From: Callaeas wilsoni
Taxonomy: Eukaryota > Chordata > Aves > Passeriformes > Callaeidae
Assembly (NCBI GenBank): GCA_013398955.1
Contig: VWPU01002176.1
Location: 36,828-100,827 of the forward strand
Direction: 5' to 3'
Length of the DNA stretch: 64,000 nt
This document shows, in pieces, positions 1-13,005 of the stretch; the stretch's first letter is position 1, and each line of letters starts with the position of its first letter. The position numbers and the translations under genes are program-made. The notes under the pieces were generated by a model. That model had not been told where the DNA came from. It worked only from the letters and a program-made list of their open reading frames with translations, and searched no databases.

Positions 1-3000
1 CTTTCAACCAGTCTGTGGACCTTTAGATCGTGCGGCTAGGAACAGTTCACAATAAGTATGCCAAGCTCCCAGCTGGAAAAACAACAGGCATGTTGAATCC
101 ATATGTTCTGTAACAGAAAGCTTTGCAAATGTTTCTAATAGCATAATTCTTCTTCAGTGGTAGCTAAGAAGGCCTCTTTCCAATTTTCTTTAAAACCTTT
201 CATATTCTTCCTGTGTAATATCTTTAAAATTCATTCTTTCCTGCACGGGCACGTAATAAATAGCCATATAATTAAAAATCATAATATTAAATTCTTACCG
301 CAACAGCATCCTACTGTAAGACTCGTAAGTTATAACAGAATACATACAATATGCAAATAAAGGATTTGGAAGGAACTCAAGAGCATTCCAGTATATCTTA
401 CCCATTCTACAAACCTTCAGTTCTCCTAACTTCTCTTCTAAGCTCAGGTCTACTGAGAAGAGTCCGCCTTCAGCGGTCTTGAGCAGGCACTCCTCACAAG
501 CAGTTTAGCTCAGCTTCCTCTCCTCATTCAAAGTATGAGACTTCCCTCAGGCATTCATGTTGAAAGCTGCTATATGACCATTGAATCTGCTCTTTTCTAA
601 ACTAAACAAAACTACCTCTCTCAAATTAATCTCATTCACTGCCTTTACTAAAACTCCAACTTATTTTGTTCTCCACCAAACACCTTCCATTTGCCTACAT
701 CTTTCTTCTTGGGGCCATTGAAATTACCTACAGACTTGACAATTCCCCAGTATCAACTGCCTAGAATAGATAGCCTACTGTGTCTGCTATATGTCTGAAA
801 TGCACATACTGTACTCTTTAAATGGCCTTAAAATGCAATTTTAAAAATATATTGCACTTCTCAATAACATCCTGGCTAAAGACTGAGCAAATATCCTGGA
901 AACTGTTGCTGCATAGACTAGTATCTCTTATTTTAAATGTACTTAACATTTCCCCCTTAAACATTGCATTTTTCATGGAATACATTTCTTAATAGTATTT
1001 TTCTCCATTTGTAAACATTACTGACAGTTTCAGTTTAATGAGGTAATTTTTCTGTAAGTAATGTATCTTGAAGAATTTTAGGCAGAAGCAACCAAGGTAT
1101 TTAGCAAGAAGCATAACAATTTTGTGATTCTCTGATTTCTATCAAATACCACTCAATGCTTTGAGACAAATTTCCAAAAGTCCAGAAGTTTTATTCTTAT
1201 TTTGCCCCTTCTATACTTTGATTCAACTCTAAAGTTAGGATCTCCTGTACCAAGATTCCCTCTCTGGTCTCTCCTCTTAAACTAGTCAGTGATCAGCCAT
1301 TTCTAAAGCCTGCAGTAATTTTTGACCTTATGCAATCCCAGATCATCACTTTCAGGTAATGAGATTTCCCCCATGGGTAATCCTTTGTTTGTGTGGGATA
1401 GCAACTAAGGAGAGTTATCTGTCTAGGCAGTAACTAGCAAATCATACAAGGCTGAACCCACATAATTAAGCTCATCACACTTTAACTATTTCTATTATTA
1501 GCTTTGGATAACTGCTCATAGGAATTACAATATAGAGTGGACATTCAAAAAAAGCAGAAAAGTAATGTATTTCTTTGTATTCTCCCTTACACACAGAATT
1601 CCTCATGAATATACATAAAATATCAGAAACAATTCACTACTCATCACCCTTGGCTATAATTTTCAGAAACATCCCTATCTTCTCCATCCTTCACCAAAGG
1701 CTGTAGCATCTTGTAAGACTTTAAGGAACTGAAATCCATTATGAGTGGCACTACATAAATCTTTACTCAGAATATAGAGACTTCAGACACTGGATGGAGC
1801 ATCAAGGGACAAAACACGCCCAATACCCATGTTTACAGGGACAGTAAAATCAGAAATACTATCATACGTATTCACAAAGACCCACAGTTAAATCTTTCTC
1901 ATATTTAAGTGGTTTTGGACCAGTGCCACCCAGATCTGAAGTTCTTTAGTACTTCCAACTACTGTCAATGTGTCCATAACCTAAGTCCTTTCAGGCTGCG
2001 TTGCAAAATAGACATAGTACCTTTATCTTAACTGGTATTCAAACTGCACCTGTTTTCAGAAATAAAAGCATAAAGAATGAACACTAGCAAAATTCTTAAC
2101 TATTCTCTTGTTTTCTGAAGTTAAATCATGAGATTCAAACAATCCAGATTGCCTGACATTAATAACCCTTCTTAGCTAACAGAATAAAATTTACAAAATT
2201 AATGAACAGATGCTTATTTGGATTATTCTATTCGTCTTCTTGGGACTAAAATTTAAAGAAAAAATGGAACCAAATTACTTACTGATATTTACACTGTAAA
2301 GGTTGTTTCTTTCTCGTAATCATCAGAATGGTCAAGTTTCACCCAAGTGTAAAAGTATATATGGTCCTAAACAGAACTGACTTTGTGGGGAGTGTGTGTG
2401 TGGAATCTTTCATTAAATGCTAATTGGTTTCCATTACATTTAATTTTTGAAAATTCACTTGCCATGGGCATAACCACCTGATAACCGTCTAAGGCAGCAG
2501 AACTTTGTTAAACACACACAAACAAACATAGAAGGTTTTTAATACATTTTCAGCTTCTACAATGTAGAAGTAGCTGTAAAATTATCCTGCCCAGGTATCT
2601 GAGAAATGAATTCTACCTTGACATGTTTTTAGTATGTCATGGAATTAGTTTTAAAAGTTGTTTAAATCTAATGCATATATATATATCAGACAGTTTTTGC
2701 TTTCCAACTTGGCTTCTGAAAATGCTGCTTCAAAGTGATGGGCCACTGTTGCTTCTTTCTGAAAAATAATTCTCTCTTCTTCAAATACCTACTCATGTAT
2801 GTGTTAGCATACAATTATTGCTAATTGTGTTCTTGGCTGGTTATTGCACATTTCCTCTAAGATCCATCAGCTCCATTAATCTTTTGGAGTCTATCTTAGT
2901 AAATCCAGATCTTTTAGTACCTTAATCTAAAACATTTACTGTTTTTTGTAGAAGTTATTTAAATTTTGATTATATTAATAAAAAATGGAAGTGGTTGCTA

Positions 3001-3191
3001 CTATAACGGACAAAATGAACACTTTTCAGAAAAAGACAGTTACTGTAATACTGTTTATTCCACAGTTCAATGATTGCTTCAAACCAATCCACACATAAGA
3101 GCCTGCAATCAGCACATGAAATCACGTTTCTTAGAGCTGAAATAAACTCTCCCTGCTTTGGTTCATTGCAGAGTTAAGCATTGGTGTTTAT

Positions 3192-3432
3192 GATCACAGC
3201 ATGGAAGCTGAACCTAGAAGGGACCTCTAGAGGTCATCTAGTCAACCCACCTCAAAGCAGAGTAAACTAGAGCACATTGCTTAGGACTGGGTCCAGTCAG
3301 GTATCGAATATCCCCAAGGATGGAGACCCTAGTGTCTCCCGGGTGACCTGTTCCATGCTTATCCCCCCTACCTTATTTTAAAGAACTTTATATTCTCTAA
3401 ATGGAATTTCTTGTATTCTGATTCATGTCTTT
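3192..3432 (-). mobile_element. CR1 LINE, 3' fragment
   Basis: The plus strand carries the reverse complement of the CR1 3' end: an imperfect terminal repeat (TGATCACAGCATGGAAGC), then AGGGACCTCTAGAGGTCATC, then a block matching CAAGGATGGAGACCCTAGTG, and then the CCTGTTCC region. The element is therefore minus-oriented and 5'-truncated, as is usual for CR1. No coding capacity remains. Confidence 0.88.
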
Positions 3433-6400
3433 TAAAAAAGTATTTTTTGTTCTAAAGTTTAGACAAAATTGTTAGAATTATTCATTATGCAATAATGGAA
3501 AAGTAAGGAAAATCTTTTCAAATCTTTGGCACCCACACTTCATTTTGGTTTTTTGTTTTGACAGTTTCTGAGTTCCATATTTTATTATTTCTTGAAATTG
3601 AGTGACAGAATATTATTAAACATTATATAAACACTTGCACAGCATCTGAAACCTAAATAATCCCTTGGATTTAGGAAGTAAAATGCACTTGTAATGTTCA
3701 ATTTATCACTATGGAATAAAAATTTCAAAAAATTCAAGCAAGGCTCAAAAAAACTTGCCCAAAAAACCATTCAATACGCTTAGGTAGAAAATAGTTCCTT
3801 TTAAAAGTAACTTTTTAGACTGGTCCTCAAACATATCTAACATAGTTAGAGCAACTAACAACACCAGAACTTCTAAACAACTAATCCTACCCAGCTCTGT
3901 AATGGAACTTGAGTTTTCGATAACTGCAAGTAACACATCGTCAAGTCACTTCATGTAGACATAGTTATGGAAGGACAAAAATTTGTTGCTCATCCAGCAG
4001 TAATCTCCAACTGGTGAATACTCCTGTATTATGGAATAAAGTTTTACAAAATTCCCTTTTTCTGCCCTCAGCTGTTCCATTCCCGTCCATTGTAAAATAA
4101 AACCTATTCGTTAACTCTGTAGCAGACTCCTTGATTGTTTAATTATTTCATGATGACTGTCCTTTTTGGAGCAGTCTGGTGGGAGAACCGTTATTCCTAG
4201 CATATCTTATGTGTCTTCTCAATTGTCCAGCTGGTTTCAGGTACTGTAACACCAGAGCTGCTCAGGCTGGCATTAACCTTTGAGAAGGTTTTATACTCAT
4301 TTCCAGAAACACTATCAATAATGCTTTTTCTTAAATTTTTTTGAGGATGCATGTTGTTTTGAGTTGTTCTTTAAGCTGTAAGACTACAGTAAAAGTATGC
4401 ACTCCGTAAGTTTATGTTTCTTGATGAATTAGTCTCCCTCTTGCACTGCTCCTAATCTCTTGCCTTTACCACCCAAAACACAAAAACATACTAAATTGTG
4501 ACGTTCAACAAATCCAGGTGATCTGGGCTTTTTTTGATTGTGGTATCAACTCACAAACCTGAGTTACTAATTTTGCAGAGAGGATGTTAGCTAAGTTACT
4601 GACATTGTTAATAATCCTTCAGTGACTCCTCATAAAACCTTGGTCTCGTTAAACACGGAGTAATTTTCACACAGTGCATTGAAACAGAAGAGAGCTCTTC
4701 ATCTTACTGCCACACAAGAGATATCCAAAATACTCCAAGGGGAGACAGTAAACACAGATTAACTTTGATAGATCTTCGCTATGGGACTATTGATACACTG
4801 CAGTAATTTTGATTGCTAAGACACAAAATTCAGTCATCCATGTTCTTTTTATAATAAAGGTCATACACACTGAAATCACATCAATTTTTACTTGGTTTAT
4901 CAGTTTTATCAAAAAAGAACAGAGGTAGATAAGGAGAACAGTCAGTAGGTAAGAATGAAAAAATGGAGCAAAATGGTGTTTTAAAAAATCACATTAGGCA
5001 CAAAGAAAATTTTTTTGATCTGCTACTAAGACATAACAGGACTAATTAAAGGAAAAGGAATGCCATAAATACTTGTCCTATTTTAGACAAAAAAATATTC
5101 TCAAACAGCTTAATGAATAAAAACATGACTGAATAATTCTAACATACTGTTTTTCAGCAGATAATGTTATCTAGTTTAAAGAAAAAAACCCAAGCATTTT
5201 GAGAAAACTCTACTACTGACCTAGTTAAATAGCAAACAAAAGTAAGAAGACAGAAGAATCCTGAAGTAGCAATTAATTGCAAAGGACATTTCAAGGATTT
5301 TTTTATATTTTCCCAAAGAAATCCTTTGCAAAGTCGTATTTCAGCATCAACTTCACAATCAACAATTTTATATTGAATACAGTACCAATCAAGTTCAACA
5401 TCAGCTCTGCAATTCACTGTGACTAGACTAAGGAATGTAAATTCCATTAAGTGTCCTTCAAGTCTTATGTTAAGCTTGAGCACCAAATTCCTTTGTAGTT
5501 CTTCTGGAGTATTACCATTAGTATAGAAGGGTTAATAGCAAAGGCTGATGATTGTTTAAAAATTCACATTACCAAAGTGGATTACATTGCATCTACTGAG
5601 GGGATCAACAATGTAAGCCTACACTAAGCCATTATTGCAGAAACAAAGCTTGCATTTTAAGCCTTTGGAAACAAGCATAAAATGGACAAAAGAAAAAATT
5701 CTTCTGATGTAAGAACAAGGCAAACACTACATGCTTTTCATACAGACCCACATTTTCAGAGCCATACAAAATACATGAAAACGGACAAATAGCCTCCCCT
5801 AAAAGCTCATCATGAACTCCTGACAAGATCAGCAAACTTGAAGAAAAGGACAAAATGGATAACTGTAAGTGATCAAATGGTATAAAGAAAGTCTTGTCTT
5901 GTCTTCGCTTTTATTCTAGACACAACAAAATTAATTATCTTGAATTTAGGAATGATGACTAAAGAAGAATCAAGTATGCTTGTTAAAAGTTGAGGGTTTA
6001 GATCCTTAGTTCAATGCTTGATGTTCAAAGGCACTAAATGCTGCAAATTTCTGTTAAGGTCAGTGGAATCTGAGGTTTCTCAACACATTCATTTATCTGG
6101 TCAGTTAGAACTGAAACCTCATTCATTTAAATTTGAAAATACTAACAGAATCCTTTGGCCTTTTTTTCCACACTTCCTCTTATGCTCTCCGAATCCATCA
6201 CTAAAATTTATCTCATTATACAAAATTAAAAATGAAAAAAATTTTGTTAAAATAAAAATTAACAAATCCCAGGCTGAGCATATTTTGTTATCTGGAATGC
6301 TACCCCAGCTAGTTTCTAAGTACCTCTTTTCAAACACTCTCCTATGGATGAGGATGTTTATTGCTATTTCCAGTTGTAAATATAAAAGTTCAAGTTTTCC

Positions 6401-7767
6401 GACACAGTACTACGCAGAGTAAAACACTCTGATGTTATGAAAGTAAATTAATAGGATGTATTTAGGAGTAAATCACCGCTATCTATATTACAGAAAACAC
6501 CCTAACCTTTTTCAGAAACCCTCTTCTTCAGCAGAGAAGATTATTTTATACTAATAGCACGAAACAGCTTATTTTAAACCCCACGCTAAGCTTCTTCAAA
6601 ACACAACTAAACAGGAAAGCATTATTCAACATTTCCACAATTTAGGTTTCCAATTATAGCTTGCTTTTGTTTTAATTCTGTCTTGATGAACTGAAATTGG
6701 ATCAGCTACTGAAAAGCTGTGCAAATCTAATATTTAACATCAATCATAGCTGAAGCAGACTACTGCAGACAGGTTCTGTTTTCTAAAGTGTTTTTAAACT
6801 GTTAACAGGAACAGGATTTATGACATTTGTCTTCTATGTTTACTCTTCTAAAAGAGCATCATTATTTAAATGATCCTTTTTATGACTACAGAAGTTCACA
6901 TGTAAGTATAAAAAAGTTCACACATGGAACAGTAAAATTCCTTTCAGTGAATTTTGTTAGGTCTTAGAGGTTTATTTGCAAGACTCAGACTGAGTACTGC
7001 AAACTATTTTGCAAATTGGGCAATTAAATTAAACAAAGGTAGAAGATCTTTATACCAACTTCAATTCCAAAGCTCTTAAAACTAGGATGATCTTGGTATC
7101 TCCTGTAACATTTTGCATCTCTGGCTTTGGATCCTCTGAAGGATGGATAGAAGACAAAAGAACTGAATTCCTTCCACACTGTCACTAGAGTCATATATTC
7201 TATCAAGTTGGAACAGGGACAAGTTTCTCAACATTTTTCCTCCTCCCATCTATGATAAGGTGTCTTGGCCACATTTTCTCCTTCCCTCCATTTAAAAGTT
7301 GATCTTCATCTTGTATTTGCAACATATATAACCAAGTTTGTCCTTCTTCTGCCTGATGGCTTTTTTCTTCCTTAAGGGAGGGGAATGGATACAGTTGCAT
7401 TTATAAGTCTACCTTTTCCTCATTAAGGATGCTGCAATATTTTCTTAAAATATGTTAACTCTTCCTGAATTTTAAAAATGTTTATCAGAACAGCAAAAAT
7501 ACTAACAACAAAAAGAAGGAAAAAAATTCTGTGCAGAAAGATCATACGCAATTAAATTTCTTTAAAGTACACACTGTGCATCTAGCTACCTTTTCACCTA
7601 CTGATGAGATAAATATTAACTGTGAGACTAATCTACTTAAGAAAATGAGAAAGGCAGAACATAAGCTCTTTGATTTGGCTTCATTTCATGGGCTTAGATT
7701 TCATGGCTCAGAATAGTCTATTTACTAGCACTTCAAGTATAAATTAAGGAACACAGAAGACAAATTT

Positions 7768-7799
7768 AAAAAAAAAAAAAAAGAAAAAGAGAAAAAAAG
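7768..7799 (+). repeat. Poly-A / A-rich tract
   Basis: An A15-type run followed by GAAAAAGAGAAAAAAAG. No upstream retrogene or SINE body is recognisable, so it is most likely a simple low-complexity tract. Confidence 0.7.
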
Positions 7800-10700
7800 T
7801 GATTTCATAAAAGCCAGTAAGTTTTTGGCAAGTGATAGGAAAACATTTGTCTACACTCTATTGTTTTTCCTTTGTTCTTGCTACATTTTCTAAAAAACTG
7901 AACAGAAAAGAGGAAACTGGTTGCAGTAGCCAAGAGTATTTCTTCTGACATATAATCAGTTCTTTGTCCTATGAACCACTTTGACATCTCATATGTAGTA
8001 CACATGTAAATAGACCAAGATGTGTTATTGACACTAACCTGATATCCTCATTTTTCTGATTACAGATGCACTCTATGTTGTACAGCTACACAGAAATTTT
8101 TGCAAGTAAAAACCTCAGAAAAGTAAGAAGGAAACAGAAATCATAAAGTGTATGTATTCCAAAAAGTAGGAGCTGAGAAGCAGAAATACAATATTGGTCC
8201 AAAAGAATAATACTTAAACTTGGTTTTCAAGGACACTTTTTAGACACAATCATGCATAACAGAAAAGAGATAATGCAGTTACTTATCATTTTTCAGTGTT
8301 AATATGTTAATAAACAATAATTCCCCCCCAACAACAATTTTCACATGTAGCTTAGGAGGCATAAAAGCTTACACCCAGGGATCTTCAGGGACCGCAGTCT
8401 GCAGTGTCCCTGTGCACAGGATGAGATAGGACCAATGGCAAGAGACAGCAAGATGCTCTGGAGGGAAGTACTGCCTGCCTTTTTGATACTCCTCCTTATA
8501 CTATTCCTCTTCAATATACCTGAGGAGGCTTATTCTTTTGTCTTTAAGCAGCATATTAACTTTCTCCAAGTAACACAGAAAAGACAAGAATACATGATCT
8601 GATAAAACCCTAAAACATTTCTGTAATTATTTTTAGATTCACTAACTCTTTTCCCTCCTTGCCTCAATTCTGTTGCATTCATTAATCTTTTAGTTATTTG
8701 TTAACATGAAAAAAGACCAAACAAGTTTTCTAAAAGTAAAAATAAAATGTAATTAAAATGTAATACTCTACTAGAGCGATTTCCACTCATCTGGCATTAA
8801 AACACAATTGTATTAGGATGCTTTTTTCCTTAAAGTGTTCCTACCATTCTTTAAAAATATTTTCTACAATACTTGTATGAAAAACATACTTCTCTTTCCT
8901 AATCTCTTTCAATCAGAAGTAGAACTGGCATGCAGGAGTAATACGGACCCCTCTTTTGCACCTCAATGAAATAATTAATTGCTTACAAGGGCAAGAAGAA
9001 AGGCTAAAACTATTTTCAACAACAGCAAGAGGAAGCAAAATTATACTTCCATTTATGTTAGCATTTAGGGAAGTGTGACTGTATTTAATATGCTCATCTC
9101 TGAAGGAGGTGGGGAACAGTATACATCTTGCATACCAGAAAGAGATAGACAAAAAACACTTGTGCGGGAAAATGCATATACTCTCTATTTTTCAGGTATC
9201 TATCAAATATCTCCTACTAATTCTTTGAACTGGAGAATGTTCTGTCTGCTGAACTGGCAATAGCGTGAAAAGGAACCCAATGGGCTTTGTTAAGTGCTCA
9301 GCACACTAACTTACTTCTAGTAACTGGAAAAAGAGCAACAAGCTCCTCTGCAGGCCTTGGCACAGAGAAATACAAGTCCTACATGACAAAACTGTCTTTG
9401 AAATGAAAAAATGAATTGTGAAGATCATAAATAATACAGAAAAAAAATCAATCAAGACACATTGCAAGGCAGGAGAACAAAAAACCCTTGTATTGCTGAC
9501 AGATCCCTTGGCACAAGGCACTGAACTAACTCAATAAAGATAATGAACAGAAACAACTACAGCATGACTCTTTCTGGTACCTACAGATCAAACTGACAAG
9601 TTGGTAGTAAAAAGAGTAAGAAGGAAATAACCACAGTATCCCTGAGTCTAAGGAGTTCCACCTGTTGATCCCAATTAGCACCTGACCATGAGAACAAGCT
9701 GGAACATGCACTGTCCTGTTGGATGAAGGGAAGTCAGGGAAGCAAAGGGTATCCCATCAGCTAAGAATATCTTCCTACTCTAAGCTCAGAATCTGATTAA
9801 AAGAAGACTCCAGCCCATCCTGGCTGGTGTGTCCTGGCCAAAAATCTAAAGAAGCATTCATAAAATAGAGGTTTTCCATAATGCCTCATCTCAAATTCTG
9901 CCTACAGATGGATGAGGTTAGGACTTTGGTTCATAGTACACTCTTGTATCAAAAATGATTTATATGCACCAAAGTGATACAATAAATACAACTGGTAAGT
10001 AAACAATGAAGAAGATAGAACCAATGCTAGCACATTTAATCACTGATAAGGAACCCAAACATACCTGCAGTAAATTTCAGTAGTTTTATTTCAATATACA
10101 GTTTAAAGCAAAGAAAAATCTGATAGTAAAGGTAAAAAGTCTTCTCAGTTCATAACGACTTTGAACTTTATCAGAACTCAAGTAGCAGTCCAAAGCGTTA
10201 AATGAAAACTCAAGTCATGCTGTTCCAAATCAAAGAATAGAAAAAGAGCAGGAGAACAAAATCTGAATGGTTTTCATCCTCTTCAGTTCAGGCTGATTAA
10301 ATTCTGCAGTATTTCAAATGGAGTAATATTTTGATCAATAAATACAGAATTCATGATAGAGATATATTACTATCGAAGAGGAGGAAACACATTCCATGAT
10401 CATGGCATAGAACTTAATTTTACTGAATTATTACAAAAGGTAACAAAACAGACATTAATAGCTCAGCAGAAGAAATTAGGACAAATCCTGAAGAGGGTAT
10501 GTAATTCATGCACTCAAACTTTCAGTGAATAAGTAGCCTCTTTAAAGTCTGTATAGACAAAGTGTCTGGGGATGGGGCTGGTGAAGCACTGGCTGGCCAT
10601 GGAGGTCCTCAGCACCTGCCTGGGCACAGCCTTGAGCAAACTGCTTCAAATTCAATGTTGCTCTGCTATAGGCAAAAGGCCCATCTGATTTATCCTACAA

Positions 10701-12114
10701 ATTCTCTGATTGCTTTATCATTTGTGGGCAGGATTCAACAACATTTAATAAACCTAGACTTTCTTGGTTTGATTTGATACTCTGCGATCAGTCTTAAATA
10801 ACAAAATACTTATAAAAAACAATTTCCACTAAAGTAACACAAAGTATTACTCGTGAAATGTTTCTATTCTGAATAACAATGGTACTCAGACACTCCAAAG
10901 AGATGGTGAAGAAATAGTTACTCTGCTTGTTATTCTGCCTTCATAAAAAAAGTCTTTATTACAAACATACTTTATAATGGCATTGTATAAGCAACAAATG
11001 AAATGTGATTCAACTTGACAAAAATGTAAACCTTTAATTAAAATAGATGAGTTAATCACAAAACAAGATTACTTATCATGTAATGTAAAAAAGATAAAGC
11101 AAATCATTAGACTATAAATAAATGTACATAACACGTGTTCACAAGTGTTATTCCCAGTGCTTTCCATTTTAATGTTCATGCTAGGATTGTTCACCACGAA
11201 GGCTGATTCAATTAAAAAAGAAAAAAAAAAAGAATTGTTCCATCTTCAAAATTTACTGCTTTAAGACATTACACAAAATAAAATGAATAGCTTAACATTT
11301 TGAAGCTTCCTCTTGCTCACACTGAAACTCCTCCAATTCTAATTAGGCACCTACTGTTTAATGTAAAAGAATCTCTGAACTTCAAAACAGAGGCATCTGC
11401 CAAAAAAATTGGATAATGTTTAAAAAACCAAACCGCCTTCAAGTATTAGTGTTTCTACAGCAGTCCTTAGATGGTTTTAATCAAAATTCTTGCATCAAAC
11501 TGAAAACGTGATTTTTTTTTATATGTATATAGTAGAGCTAACCATTTTTTCTTTTCTTCTCTTTTCAACCTTTGTATTTTTCCCTTAATTGTTTTTGAGC
11601 TGCTTAGCCTTTGAACACAAAACGTGTTGTCAAAAACTCCCTGCTTCCATTTGTGTGCTCTCTTCAGTTTTATGCTATAATAACTGAATATAAATTGACT
11701 TGTGACAATATATCCAGCCACTAGTACCCCTGAAAATTTCAGTCACATGTTAACTGTGCTGTGAAAAAGGTATATAAAACCACATTTGGTGTTCAGAGAT
11801 GCCGTGTTTCCTGAAATACAATAAACACTGTGTGTGGATGCATACACATTTATACATACAACTGTGAAGACAATATTTTGATTATAATACTGATTTTAGT
11901 CATGCAATGAACACTACAATCGTCTTCTAAGTTCTCAGCCTTACAAGAACAACTATCTGACTCTTCCAAGTAATTACACACTCCAACAGAGTCAATGCAT
12001 TACCCGGCTGCTGGCCACACATGCCAAGAGAAAGATTCTTATTCCAAAGTTATAGTAATCACTATATATCTCTCAATCTTTCAGTGCATCTGCATATTTG
12101 GAGCATACAGATCT

Positions 12115-12780
12115 GCAGACTGTGCAAATTCCTGCACTTGGCGGAGGCAACCCCCAGTATCGATACAGGCTGAGGGATGAAAGGATTGAGAGCAGCCCTG
12201 CAGAGAAGGACTTGGGGATACTGGAGGATAAAAAGCTGGACACGACCCAGTGATGTGCACTTGCAGCCCAGAAAAGCAACAGCATCCTGGGTTCCATCAA
12301 AAGTAGCACAACTGAGTTTGAATAGGCAATTCTGGCCCTCTGCTCCATTCCGGTGAGACCCCACTTGGAGTACCACATCCAGCTCTGGAGTCTTCATTAC
12401 AGGAAAAACAGATCTGTTAGAGCAGGTCCAGATGGGAGGGTAACAAAATCCACCAGAGGGATGAACGCCTCTCCTATGATGACAGGCTGAGAGAGTTGGG
12501 GTTGTTCAGGCTGGAGAAGAGAAGGCTCCAGGCAGACATAATTGCTTCTTTTCAGTTCTTCAAAAGAGCTTATATGAAAGATGAATATAGACTTTTAGTA
12601 GCACCTTCAGAAACAGGACAAGGGTAATGGTTTTAAACTGAAAGAATATAAATTCAGAGTAGGTAGAAGGAAGAAATTTTTACAGTGATGGTGGCGAAAC
12701 ACTGGAATGGCATGCCCAGAGAGGTGGTAGATCTCTGGTAGATTCTGGAAATATTTCAGATCAGGCTGTCCAGGCATGCA
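12115..12780 (+). mobile_element. CR1 LINE, end of ORF2 and 3' region, decayed
   Basis: Plus-oriented copy. Recognisable blocks in order: CCTGCACTTGG..GGCAAC; GAGAAGGACTTGGGGATACT; CCCAGTGATGTGCACTTGCA; CAGCATCCTGGGTTCCATCA; ACTTGGAGTACCACATCCAG; AGGCTGAGAGAGTTGGGGTT with CAGGCTGGAGAAGAGAAGGC; and GCCCAGAGAGGTGGTAGATC. These are the RT C-terminal and post-RT segments of CR1 ORF2. Stops and indels leave no usable frame. The true 3' tail is missing. Short open frames on the opposite strand (12062-12397) are antisense shadows. Confidence 0.92.
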
Positions 12781-12870
12781 AATTATTGCAGCCCATAAAC
12801 GGTCAAAAGTAAATTTCTGTGTTACAACTCCACAAGAATTCCACCTTATAAAAATGAATTTGTCAGTTAA

Positions 12871-13005
12871 GAACACAGAAACACAGAGTCGTTCAAGTTG
12901 GAAAAAACATCTAGGGTCGAGTCAAATGTTTGACCAATGACCACATTGTCAACTAGACCATGGCACTTAGTGCCACGCCCAGTCACTAAACACACAGAGG
13001 TAGCC
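12871..13005 (-). mobile_element. CR1 LINE, short 3' fragment of another subfamily
   Basis: The plus strand reads ACAGAGTCGTTCAAGTTGG, then a block like 'gaccaatgaccacattgtcaa', then 'accatggcacttagtgccac'. This is the reverse complement of the avian CR1 subfamily whose 3' end has the 'ccactaaaccatgtccctaagcgccac' block. It lies about 90 bp from the preceding CR1 and in the opposite orientation. The inner (right) boundary is approximate. Confidence 0.75.

Noticed and set aside
12062..12397. 101- and 111-codon minus-strand frames
   Set aside because: They lie antisense to the CR1 copy at 12115-12780 and have no independent support.
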